NCBI GenBank assembly: GCA_020629335.1
Contig: JAHDDN010000190.1
Coordinates: forward strand, 3,159-9,747
Direction of reading: 5' to 3'
Origin: Chitinophagales bacterium
GTDB lineage: Bacteria; Bacteroidota; Bacteroidia; Chitinophagales; UBA2359
DNA length: 6,589 nucleotides
The position numbers and the translations under genes are program-made. Shown one piece after another: positions 1 to 6,247 of the stretch. How positions within the stretch are numbered: the first letter of the stretch is position 1; every line of letters starts with the position of its first letter. Under the pieces are notes generated by a model. The model worked only from the letters and a program-made list of their open reading frames with translations, was not told the DNA's origin and did no database searches.

Positions 1-90
1 GCGAGTACGCGTCTTTACAACAACAATAATGAGACGCGAGTACGCGTCTTTACAACAACAATAATGAGACGCGAGTACGCGTCTTTACAA
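1..90. repeat. 35-bp tandem repeat with an internal palindrome, 2.6 copies
   Basis: Two exact 35-bp copies (1-35 and 36-70) are followed by the first 20 bp of a third (71-90), after which the sequence becomes an A-run. The unit junctions contain a perfect 7-bp inverted repeat, AGACGCG-AGTA-CGCGTCT, so each complete junction could fold into a short GC-rich hairpin separated from the next by an AC/AT-rich stretch. The array may continue to the left of the window. Dispersed palindromes of this general style occur in Bacteroidota and cyanobacterial intergenic DNA; the family assignment here is from memory. No function is evident. Confidence 0.95.
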
Positions 91-202
91 AAAAACCAAT
101 AGACTATTTTGCGTGAGGGATGGTAGTGGTATGTGGCGTCGAGAGGGAGCTTACGGAACTTAGCTGGACGCAGGCTGGCCACGAAGTGGCAGACAAGTAC
201 AG
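91..202. other. Intergenic DNA without a recognisable gene
   Basis: This stretch joins the tandem repeat to the composite repeat and is GC-richer than the flanks. It contains a small hairpin, GCCAC-GAA-GTGGC, near 179-191. I see no credible coding frame with a promoter or a family signature. The open frames on the - strand look like chance readings of repeat DNA. Part of it may be the outer portion of the composite repeat that begins clearly at 203, but the partner copy at the right end runs out of the window, so this cannot be tested here. Confidence 0.5.
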
Positions 203-354
203 CTTAGTGGAGTAGCTGCCGAACAGCCACATAAGAACGGACAGCCCGACCATGCGCCTTCGGCGAATGCATAATGCGTAATGATGAATGATGAATTGGC
301 TCGTGCTTCGCACTTGCTTTTACGAACGCATGGGCACGCCATAGTAACTATGAA
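203..354 (+). repeat. Composite dispersed repeat, left copy (inverted partner at 6431-6589)
   Basis: Read on the + strand, this block aligns with the reverse complement of 6431-6589. The best parts are the segment containing AGCCACATAAGA (225-251, 23 of 27 bases identical to the partner), the ATG-rich segment at 266-297 (28 of 32 identical), and the GCCATA-TAA-TA segment around 336-354. Small GC hairpins lie between AT-rich low-complexity pieces, for example CGCC-TTC-GGCG near 255-265 and GTGC-TTC-GCAC near 303-313. A second version of the latter motif occurs near 383-403. There is no transposase or target duplication, so this looks like a non-autonomous dispersed repeat or repeat mosaic. Confidence 0.8.
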
Positions 355-431
355 ATATGAATTATAAATGATGAATATTTTTGCTTGTGCTGCGCACTTC
401 GCACTAAACATCAGCTATTGTTGATTTTTTT

Positions 432-439
432 TATCTTCG
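432..439 (+). promoter_or_regulatory. Bacteroidota-type -7 box of the helicase gene
   Basis: TATCTTCG matches the Bacteroidota sigma-A -7 consensus TAnnTTTG with one mismatch. It follows a run of eight T (425-432) and ends four bases before the ATG at 444. No TTG-type -33 element is found at the usual distance. If the box is used, transcription would begin at or within a few bases of the start codon, giving a leaderless or nearly leaderless mRNA. No ribosome binding site is visible. Confidence 0.55.
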
Positions 440-443
440 CAGC

Positions 444-2372
444 ATGAAAGAAGCTATTGAAGAAATTGTGAAATTGTTTGAGGTATTGCGGATTGAGAGG
501 GATGAGGAAATTAAGCAGCATCAGGCGATTATTAAGTCGACGCCGATTGATGAACGGAAGGAAGCGGGGGTGACTTGGTATCCTGTGGTAGTAGAGAGTC
601 AGGAGATTGGATTGGGGGGGAAATTGATTTTGAAATTGAAAAAAACGACGGATTTAGGGGCCAACCATAAGTTTAGTAATGGGCAAACGGCCTCTTTCTT
701 TTTGAATACGAAGGAGAAGCCGAATGTGACTGGGATATTGACTCGGATTCGGGATAATAGTGTGGAGTTGGTATTGCAGGATGATGAGGTCCCTGAGTGG
801 ATCGATGATGGAAAAATGGGCTTGGATCTGATTTATAATGAGGCGAGCTATAAGGAGATGGAAAAGGCGCTGCAAAGGGTGGCTCATGCGGAAAAGGAAC
901 GACTGGCGGAATTGCGGAATATTATTTTGGGTTATGAGAAGGCTAAGTTTGCTGATTATCCTTTTGACTTGAAAGAGCCTGAGTTGAATGAATCGCAGAA
1001 TTTGGCGATTGCCAGAATTCATTTGGCGGAGGATGTGGCTATTGTGCATGGACCGCCTGGTACGGGTAAGACGACTACACTTGTGAAGGCGATTGAGGTG
1101 ACATTGAAGAATGATCGACAATTATTGGCTTGTGCGCCTAGTAATACTGCTGTGGATTGGCTGACAAAAAAATTGATTGAGAAGGGAATTAAGGTAGTGC
1201 GTATTGGGCATCCTGCGAGAGTGAATGAGGATTTATTGGATCATACTTTGGAGGTGAAGGTGCAGAAGCATAGTGAGTATAAGCGGTTGAAGGATTTGAG
1301 GCGGGAAGCGATTAAGGTGAAGGAAAAAGCGAAAAAATATAAACGCACTTTCAGTCCAGAGGATAGAATTGCTCGTAAGGAAGGACTGGCAGAGGCGCGG
1401 GCTTTGCGTTATGAGGCGAGAGATTTGGAGCGTTTTATTATTGGGAATGTGCTGGATAATGCGCAGGTGATTACTTCTACTATGGTAGGTTCTGCGCGTG
1501 GGGTGATTAAGGATCGAAGTTTTGATACGGTCTTTTTGGATGAGGCGGCACAGGCATTGGAACCTGCGAGTTGGATTCCTATAACAAAGGCTCATCGAGT
1601 GGTTTTTGCTGGGGATCATTGTCAGCTTCCGCCTACGGTAAAGTCTTATGAGGCTCAAAGGAAAGGCTTGCTCAAAACTTTGTTTGAGAAGTGTATTGAG
1701 CGAACGGATTTTGCGGTTATGCTGGCTACGCAATATCGGATGAATGAGAAAATTATGTCTTTTTCAAGTGAGCAGTTTTACTCGGGTGAGCTGAATGCGC
1801 ATGATTCGGTGAAGGATATAGTGCTAGGGAATGGAGAGTGTGATTTTATCTTGGAATCGGCGATTGAGTTTGTGGATACGGCTGGTTGTGGGTTTGAGGA
1901 AGAGGTGAATCCTCAGAGTTTGAGCACGGGTAATCCTTCGGAGGCGAATTTGTTGTTTAAGCATTTGAGTTTGATGCTGGATTTATTTCAGATTCAAGAG
2001 CCAGAGAATAAATCACTGAGTATTGGATTGATTTCTCCTTATCGGGAACAGGTGAAATTGATTAAGCGAGAGATGATGAACTTTGAGAGCTTAACGGATT
2101 GGAAAAAGAATATTACGATACATACGGTGGATGGCTTTCAAGGGCAGGAAAGGGATGTCATTTATATTAGTTTGGTTAGGAGTAATACAAAGGGCGAAAT
2201 TGGTTTCTTGAAGGATATTAGACGGATGAATGTGGCCATGACCAGGGCTAAGAAAAAATTGGTCATCATTGGGGATAGTGCTACGATTGCTAATAACAAG
2301 TTTTATCAGGCTTTCTTGGATTATATTGAGAAGGTGGGGGCTTATAAGAGTGCTTGGGAGTATCTTTATTAG
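444..2372 (+). CDS. SF1 DNA/RNA helicase, IGHMBP2/UPF1-like (AAA_11/AAA_12 domains)
   Basis: A complete 642-residue ATP-dependent helicase of superfamily 1B, predicted cytoplasmic, acting on DNA or RNA. Motifs appear in order: Walker A GPPGTGKTT (203-211), Ia with APSNTA (232-237), Walker B DEAAQALEPA (366-375), motif III GDHCQLPP (390-397), motif IV with QYRM (430-433), motif V with TVDGFQGQE (561-569) and motif VI with NVAMTRAKKK (596-605). Residues about 40-115 (TWYPVVV onward) fit the beta-barrel 1B region that precedes the first RecA fold in IGHMBP2-like proteins, and a charged helical stalk lies around 135-170 and 275-330. Length and N-terminus match bacterial homologues as I remember them, supporting the 444 start. 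Every motif is intact. The substrate is not known. Codon use is odd: in the first 60 codons about half end in G and none in C, unlike the downstream genes. Confidence 0.95.
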   Translation: MKEAIEEIVKLFEVLRIERDEEIKQHQAIIKSTPIDERKEAGVTWYPVVVESQEIGLGGKLILKLKKTTDLGANHKFSNGQTASFFLNTKEKPNVTGILTRIRDNSVELVLQDDEVPEWIDDGKMGLDLIYNEASYKEMEKALQRVAHAEKERLAELRNIILGYEKAKFADYPFDLKEPELNESQNLAIARIHLAEDVAIVHGPPGTGKTTTLVKAIEVTLKNDRQLLACAPSNTAVDWLTKKLIEKGIKVVRIGHPARVNEDLLDHTLEVKVQKHSEYKRLKDLRREAIKVKEKAKKYKRTFSPEDRIARKEGLAEARALRYEARDLERFIIGNVLDNAQVITSTMVGSARGVIKDRSFDTVFLDEAAQALEPASWIPITKAHRVVFAGDHCQLPPTVKSYEAQRKGLLKTLFEKCIERTDFAVMLATQYRMNEKIMSFSSEQFYSGELNAHDSVKDIVLGNGECDFILESAIEFVDTAGCGFEEEVNPQSLSTGNPSEANLLFKHLSLMLDLFQIQEPENKSLSIGLISPYREQVKLIKREMMNFESLTDWKKNITIHTVDGFQGQERDVIYISLVRSNTKGEIGFLKDIRRMNVAMTRAKKKLVIIGDSATIANNKFYQAFLDYIEKVGAYKSAWEYLY

Positions 2373-2455
2373 ACCGCTGCGCTGTGAGATCGTTCGCTTT
2401 GCTCTCTGTCAGATGAGAGACCGTCGGCTGCGCCTCCTTTTAGATTGCTCGCTTT
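2373..2455. other. GC-rich repeat-like tail after the helicase gene
   Basis: The DNA just after the helicase stop is much GC-richer than what follows. It has alternating CGCT/GCGC clusters and a hairpin CTCTC (2402-2406) with GAGAG (2415-2419). The phrase GACCG followed by a CTGCGC cluster occurs twice, near 2371-2387 and 2420-2437, suggesting a degenerate direct repeat. There is no T-run after a strong stem, so I do not call it a terminator, although it may end transcription weakly. It leads directly into the heptad array. Confidence 0.45.
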
Positions 2456-2497
2456 GGTCGATGGTCGATGGTCGATGGTCGATGGTCGATGGTCGAT
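2456..2497. repeat. Heptanucleotide array, (GGTCGAT)6
   Basis: Six exact, uninterrupted copies of GGTCGAT. Because the period is 7, every reading frame through it cycles over 21 bases. The array is followed by AT-rich DNA and then by a degenerate array of related heptads in the opposite orientation at 2619-2646. Short tandem heptanucleotide repeats are known from cyanobacteria (STRR) and occur in Bacteroidota intergenic DNA; no function is established here. Confidence 0.98.
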
Positions 2498-2618
2498 TAT
2501 AGTTTAATCGCCATATAAATATAGTAAGAATCATTTAAATTTTTTGTGAATTTTTCTTATCTATTTTACTGTGTATGAAATGGGCAGATTATTTCAGTAT
2601 TCCTTATAAATCACATTC
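2498..2618. other. AT-rich spacer between two heptad arrays
   Basis: About 120 bp of strongly AT-rich sequence lies between the forward heptad array and the inverted one. It contains T-runs and TATAAATATA-like stretches. A promoter for the next gene could lie here or in 2647-2686, but I cannot find a good TAnnTTTG box in either place. The start of the doubtful 36-codon ORF lies at 2575. Confidence 0.4.
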
Positions 2619-2685
2619 TATGGACTATGGACCATCGACTATGGACTTAAAAGTAACAAATCCTCCCCTTTACCCGTTACACTGA
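2575..2685 (+). CDS. Doubtful 36-residue ORF ending one base before the next gene
   Basis: An ATG at 2575 opens a 36-codon frame that stops at 2683-2685, leaving one base before the ATG of the next CDS. The first 15 residues (MKWADYFSIPYKSHS) look protein-like. The next part, MDYGPSTMD, is simply the translation of the inverted heptad array. Either this is a chance frame, a short upstream ORF coupled to the next gene, or the 5' scrap of a gene whose body was lost where the repeats now stand. The W-x2-Y-x2-IPYK pattern loosely recalls the opening of some NlpC/P60 peptidases, but that is far too little to assign it. Most probably it is not a functional gene. Confidence 0.2.
   Translation: MKWADYFSIPYKSHSMDYGPSTMDLKVTNPPLYPLH
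2619..2646. repeat. Degenerate inverted heptad array (four units)
   Basis: Four contiguous 7-bp units read TATGGAC, TATGGAC, CATCGAC, TATGGAC. On the other strand these are GTCCATA and GTCGATG-type units, related to the GGTCGAT units at 2456-2497. The two arrays therefore face each other across the AT-rich spacer. The third unit together with its neighbour base preserves the GGTCGAT-like core (reverse complement ATCGAC). Low-grade pairing between the arrays in RNA or single-stranded DNA is possible. Confidence 0.85.
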
Positions 2686-2686
2686 C

Positions 2687-3520
2687 ATGAAACAAATCAC
2701 AATAGTAATATGCTTACTTCTCCTTACTTTGGGAAGTGTATTATTTGCTCAAGAAGCGATCGTTGGAATTGTAGATGATGGTACTACTCCCCTATCTTTT
2801 GTGAATATTGGAGTTATTGGACAAGGCATCGGAACGGTCTCTGATATAGATGGACGCTTTAGTTTGAAGATACCTTCGGGACATGAGAGCGATACTTTAC
2901 GACTTTCAATGATTGGGTATGAGACTTTGGATGTTATTGTGAAGGATTTAGCCAAATTTAAGGTAGATGATGCTTATCAATTTAGTTTGAAAGAGAAAAC
3001 TTTTGATTTAAAGGAGGTGGTCGTTACGGATCATGTTTGGAAGACAAAAATTTTAGGGAATACTACTAGCAGTACTATGATGACTGGTGCTTTTACGTCA
3101 AATGATCTCGGTTCTGAGGTGGGTATTCCGATTAATATTAGGAAAAGAAGCACTTTTATTGATGAGTTTAATGTTTTTATTGCGCATAGTGAGTATGATG
3201 AGTTTTTCTTTAGAGTGAATGTGTATGAGCTAAACGATAAGCAAGTTGGGGAAAATATTTTGACAGAGGCGATTATGGTGACAACCAAAATCAAAAGTGG
3301 CTGGTTAACGATAGACTTACGACCTTATAGTGTCATGGTGGAGGATGATTTCTTAATTACCTTAGAATGGGTGAAGGATTTGGGTATTGAAGCGACTAAG
3401 GGCTTGAACTTTTCAGCAACGCCTTCTTTAAAGGGAATGTACTTTAAGGATGCGAGTCAAGGGAGTTGGCAGCGATTAAGGGGCTTTGGGCTGGGTTTTA
3501 ATGTGGAAGTTCGGTATTAA
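2687..3520 (+). CDS. Secreted protein with carboxypeptidase-regulatory-like domain
   Basis: 277 residues. The N-terminus is a clear Sec signal peptide: KQ, a hydrophobic stretch (residues 4-20), then LFA-Q with likely cleavage after Ala21. Residues about 25-97 form a CarboxypepD_reg-like (transthyretin-like beta-sandwich) domain. Its hallmarks are TPLSFVNIGV (34-43), the turn GTVSDIDGRFSLKIP (49-63) and the strand with SMIGYETLDV (74-83). This domain is common at the N-termini of TonB-dependent receptors and in small secreted Bacteroidota proteins, but no plug or barrel follows. The remaining 180 residues are predicted mostly beta, rich in aromatic and acidic residues, and I do not recognise them. 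The protein probably acts in the periplasm or outer membrane. The ATG at 2687 is chosen because it begins the signal peptide. Its promoter is not apparent. It ends inside a cluster of AACGTT palindromes. Confidence 0.85.
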   Translation: MKQITIVICLLLLTLGSVLFAQEAIVGIVDDGTTPLSFVNIGVIGQGIGTVSDIDGRFSLKIPSGHESDTLRLSMIGYETLDVIVKDLAKFKVDDAYQFSLKEKTFDLKEVVVTDHVWKTKILGNTTSSTMMTGAFTSNDLGSEVGIPINIRKRSTFIDEFNVFIAHSEYDEFFFRVNVYELNDKQVGENILTEAIMVTTKIKSGWLTIDLRPYSVMVEDDFLITLEWVKDLGIEATKGLNFSATPSLKGMYFKDASQGSWQRLRGFGLGFNVEVRY

Positions 3521-3557
3521 CGTTTTAATTGAATAACGTTTTAACGTTGAGAACGTT
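3519..3557. repeat. Four AACGTT palindromes after the stop codon
   Basis: AACGTT occurs at 3519-3524 (overlapping the stop codon TAA), 3535-3540, 3543-3548 and 3552-3557. The hexamer is self-complementary, so any two copies can pair; the first two would give a 6-bp stem with a 10-base loop followed by TTTTAA. This might act as a weak terminator. It may equally be another of the low-complexity repeats that fill the gaps in this window. Confidence 0.75.
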
Positions 3558-3644
3558 GGAACTGAATAATATTAGATTATTATATTCCTCAGGTGGCCTG
3601 AAACATAGGTCGGCCCCCTACAATTAAAATCGTTTTTTATTCGT

Positions 3645-3652
3645 TATCTTTG
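3645..3652 (+). promoter_or_regulatory. Bacteroidota-type -7 box of the propeller/OmpA gene
   Basis: TATCTTTG is an exact match to TAnnTTTG. It lies 23 bases before the ATG at 3676, predicting a leader of roughly 15-20 bases that is A/T-rich with no Shine-Dalgarno sequence, which is normal for the phylum. A T-run (3632-3637) stands upstream, but no clear -33 TTG element is seen. The box supports separate transcription of this gene from the preceding one. Confidence 0.7.
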
Positions 3653-3675
3653 CACGTCTTTTTTAAATACTGAAT

Positions 3676-5061
3676 ATGAAACGATTATTTTTTATGTGCT
3701 TGGGATTGCTCATGGCACCGCTTATTTTTGCTCAAGATCCAATTTTCAACCAACAAAATTTACCTCAAGGGACTCGACAAGTTAATAGCATAGAGATACA
3801 AAATGGTAAGAATGTTTGGGTAGGTACCTCCAAGGGGCTATTGAAGATTACGGATCAAGGCACACACACCTTTATTGATTCTATTGATGGGCAGAAATTC
3901 AATATCAAAAGGGTAGCTTTAGACCCAAAGGGTAATATTTGGTTGGGTACTCGTCGTAATTCTGTGATTCGTTTGGATGCTAATGACTATTCCTTCAAGG
4001 AGTATCCTTTGAACCAATTTAATACCGAAAGGGCTAATCAAGAGGTTAGAGCTATTGGCTTTACTGATAAAGGGGTTTGGACAGGTACTTCAAGGGGCAA
4101 AATCAGATGCTTAAATCAAACTACTGGCAAATCTGATCTTATTCCAAGTAAATTTAGCGTCAATGTCAATGACTTAATTGGTTTTTCTGATACCATTGGT
4201 GTCGTAGCTCGTGATAATGGGGTCTTTACGCTTGATAAAGAGAAAAAGTGGAAATTCTTCATGTATGTTGAGGAGGCTTATGCCGTCAAAAAGCATCGTG
4301 GAGCCTATTGGTTATTGGGCAAAAATATGGAAGGACAATTCGTTTTGCTCAAAAGTGAAAAATTAGAGGATTGGGTGGAATATCCCCTTAATTGTGTCAA
4401 AAAAAAAGGTAAAGTCCGTTTGTATGATTTAGATTTTGATCGACAAGGCAATATTTGGATTGGCTCTGATGAAGGACTTTTAAAATACAATCCGAATACC
4501 AAAACCTGCTCAAAAATCAATCGGCAGCAATATCCTGATTTCAAAATGGGTAGAGTAGAAAGTGTGGCTGTTCAGAATGATACTACTGTCTGGGCAGGCG
4601 CTACTAATAATGGCTTGATTCAAATCATTTTCCCAACTAAAGTAGAAGAAGAAAAAGAAGATTTATCACTCAGAAAAGACTTAACCTCTTTTGATGATAT
4701 CAAATGTAATGACACCTTAGCCTTATCTAAGATCCTCTTCTTGCCAAGTTCTAATAAATTCAAAAACAAATCGGAAGCAGAAGGCACACTCTCTATTATC
4801 GTTTCCTATCTAAATGCCTATCCAGAACATACGGTAGAACTTTACGGACATACCGATAACTTCGTGGATAATCCAGAGTATCTCAAGGAATTATCTGGCC
4901 AAAGGGTGAATAGAGTAAAATTATATCTCACCGAAAATGGCATTAAAAAAGCTCGTATTACTACTAAGGCATTTGGGGGCGAACAACCACTCTATAAGGG
5001 AGGTAAAAAAGAAGAAAGAGCACTCAATAGAAGGGTGGAAATGAAAATCCTCTGTGATTAA
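3676..5061 (+). CDS. Secreted Reg_prop beta-propeller protein with OmpA C-terminal domain
   Basis: 461 residues. A Sec signal peptide covers residues 1-19 (MKRLFF, hydrophobic core, IFA-Q). Residues about 35-325 contain repeated Reg_prop-type propeller blades: NVWVGTSKGLLKI (46-58), GNIWLGTRR (86-94), VWTGTSRGKI (134-143), GNIWIGSDEGLLKY (258-271) and TVWAGATNNGLIQI (304-317), with more degenerate blades between about 170 and 230. Reg_prop propellers are best known as sensor domains of hybrid two-component systems. Here no histidine kinase follows. Residues about 345-460 are instead an OmpA-like peptidoglycan-binding domain, with GHTDN (391-395; Asp394) and LSGQR (406-410; Arg410) supplying the two conserved diaminopimelate-contacting residues, and NRRVEM near the end. 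The protein is expected to sit in the periplasm or at the outer membrane, tethered to the cell wall, with the propeller as a binding or scaffold platform. The partner is unknown. Confidence 0.9.
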   Translation: MKRLFFMCLGLLMAPLIFAQDPIFNQQNLPQGTRQVNSIEIQNGKNVWVGTSKGLLKITDQGTHTFIDSIDGQKFNIKRVALDPKGNIWLGTRRNSVIRLDANDYSFKEYPLNQFNTERANQEVRAIGFTDKGVWTGTSRGKIRCLNQTTGKSDLIPSKFSVNVNDLIGFSDTIGVVARDNGVFTLDKEKKWKFFMYVEEAYAVKKHRGAYWLLGKNMEGQFVLLKSEKLEDWVEYPLNCVKKKGKVRLYDLDFDRQGNIWIGSDEGLLKYNPNTKTCSKINRQQYPDFKMGRVESVAVQNDTTVWAGATNNGLIQIIFPTKVEEEKEDLSLRKDLTSFDDIKCNDTLALSKILFLPSSNKFKNKSEAEGTLSIIVSYLNAYPEHTVELYGHTDNFVDNPEYLKELSGQRVNRVKLYLTENGIKKARITTKAFGGEQPLYKGGKKEERALNRRVEMKILCD

Positions 5062-5149
5062 ATTTCTGTCATTAGATAGGTATGTGTCAAAAGATTGTCA
5101 ATAACACAACAATCACTATCAATTAACAATTCAAGACCACATTTTTTTT

Positions 5150-5157
5150 TAACTTTG
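5150..5157 (+). promoter_or_regulatory. Bacteroidota-type -7 box of the lipoprotein gene
   Basis: TAACTTTG matches TAnnTTTG exactly and follows a run of nine T (5142-5150). It ends seven bases before the ATG at 5165, so transcription should begin within about 0-4 bases of the start codon. No -33 TTG is visible at the expected spacing, and no ribosome binding site is present. This suggests a separate transcript with almost no leader. Confidence 0.65.
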
Positions 5158-5164
5158 GCTACTT

Positions 5165-6214
5165 ATGAGTAAACTAAATATAATTGCATTGGCATCAGGG
5201 CTTTTAATGATGCTCATCTATGCTTGTAGTACTGATTTTGATATAACAGGGGAATGGGAAGAACGTACCATCATCTACGGTTTGTTAGATCAAAGTCAAG
5301 ACACTCAATTTGTTCGGATAGAACGTGCTTTCCTGAATCAATCAGGCAGTGCCTATGATTATGCACAAGTGCCAGACTCTATCTATTATGCAGATGTGGA
5401 AGCGACAATGAAGGTCGTTCGCCCCGATGATGGAGCCGTTGTTCAAACGATTACTCTTAAAAAGGTAAATGCAGATACCATCGGTTATCCTAAAGACGAA
5501 GGAGATTTTGTCAGAAATCCTAATTATTTATACTACTTTACTGATTCTTTAAGAGAAGATAGAAGGTATAGAGTAGAAGTTACCACACCAAGTGGCAATT
5601 ATACATGGGCAGAGACAAGTATCGTCTCTGATTTTAGAGTATTCAAACCTGAGGATGGCGATTCATTAGGCTTTAGTTTTGGCAATGATACCCTTACCTC
5701 TACTCGTTGGAGAGAAGCGGTAGGTGGATTTGTCTATGATGTTGACCTATTCTTCAATTATGATGAAGTCAATACACTTGATAATACAGAGGAACGCAAA
5801 ATCATCAAATGGAATATGATTTCCAATAGACGTGATCCTTCTATTAATAATATCTACGAACACGATATCTACTTAGAAGGATTCTTTAACTTCGTCAAAG
5901 GTCGTGTACCCGTGCAAGATAATGTGAAAAGGTATTTCAAACATATTGAAATGGTCTATAGTTGTGGTACAGAGGAGCTGTACAACTTCCAATTAGTCAA
6001 TTACGCCCAATTAGGCGTAGCTGGTGGTCAATCCGTCAAGCAATATACCAATGTCAATAATGGATTGGGCCTATTCGCCTCTCGCTATTCCAAAAGAATC
6101 GAATTAGTTGATTTGCGTTTAGCCGTTCAGGATTTATTAGGCTGTAGTGATGATATGATACAATTGGATTTTGCTCCTAATCCATTCAATACTTCTTTCC
6201 CAAATTGCCCATAA
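5165..6214 (+). CDS. Predicted lipoprotein of unknown function
   Basis: 349 residues. The N-terminus is a lipoprotein signal peptide: MSKLN, a hydrophobic segment (residues 5-19) and lipobox LIYAC, with the lipidated cysteine at residue 21. The mature start CSTDFD has acidic residues soon after the cysteine, which in some Bacteroidota favours surface export; this is only suggestive. Residues about 35-155 look like an immunoglobulin/transthyretin-like beta-sandwich, with strands such as IIYGLLDQSQDTQFVRIERA and YRVEVTTPSGNYTW (135-148). The layout recalls DUF4249-type Bacteroidota lipoproteins, but I cannot confirm membership. The C-terminal half is rich in aromatic and charged residues and has three further cysteines (267, 327, 348), the last one residue from the end. 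It is probably attached to the outer membrane. A strong terminator follows 33 bases after the stop codon. Confidence 0.85.
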   Translation: MSKLNIIALASGLLMMLIYACSTDFDITGEWEERTIIYGLLDQSQDTQFVRIERAFLNQSGSAYDYAQVPDSIYYADVEATMKVVRPDDGAVVQTITLKKVNADTIGYPKDEGDFVRNPNYLYYFTDSLREDRRYRVEVTTPSGNYTWAETSIVSDFRVFKPEDGDSLGFSFGNDTLTSTRWREAVGGFVYDVDLFFNYDEVNTLDNTEERKIIKWNMISNRRDPSINNIYEHDIYLEGFFNFVKGRVPVQDNVKRYFKHIEMVYSCGTEELYNFQLVNYAQLGVAGGQSVKQYTNVNNGLGLFASRYSKRIELVDLRLAVQDLLGCSDDMIQLDFAPNPFNTSFPNCP

Positions 6215-6247
6215 GATAATTGAACAGAAGATTAGAATTTAAAAAAC

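Noticed and set aside
1..90. Possible CRISPR array
   Set aside because: The 35-bp copies are directly adjacent and there are no variable spacers or nearby cas genes.
104..411. Two overlapping open frames on the - strand (69 and 83 codons)
   Set aside because: They lie within repeat-like DNA, have no promoter or recognisable domain, and their composition looks like chance translation of low-complexity repeats.
654..1733. Long - strand open frames inside the helicase gene
   Set aside because: They are antisense to a gene with every helicase motif intact. The lack of C in its third positions removes many antisense stop codons, so long open frames are expected by chance.
444..2372. Helicase as part of a defence island
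   Set aside because: No nuclease, methylase or other defence partner is next to it. Stand-alone helicases of this family are ordinary chromosomal genes, and the adjacent TA locus is a dead fragment 4 kb away.
2373..2455. Intrinsic terminator of the helicase gene
   Set aside because: The available stems are short and are not followed by a T-run, so the evidence is too weak for a terminator call.
2269..2502. A 77-codon + strand frame overlapping the end of the helicase gene
   Set aside because: Its first half is an out-of-frame reading of the conserved helicase C-terminus, and its end (WSMVDGRWSMVDGR) is the translated heptad array.
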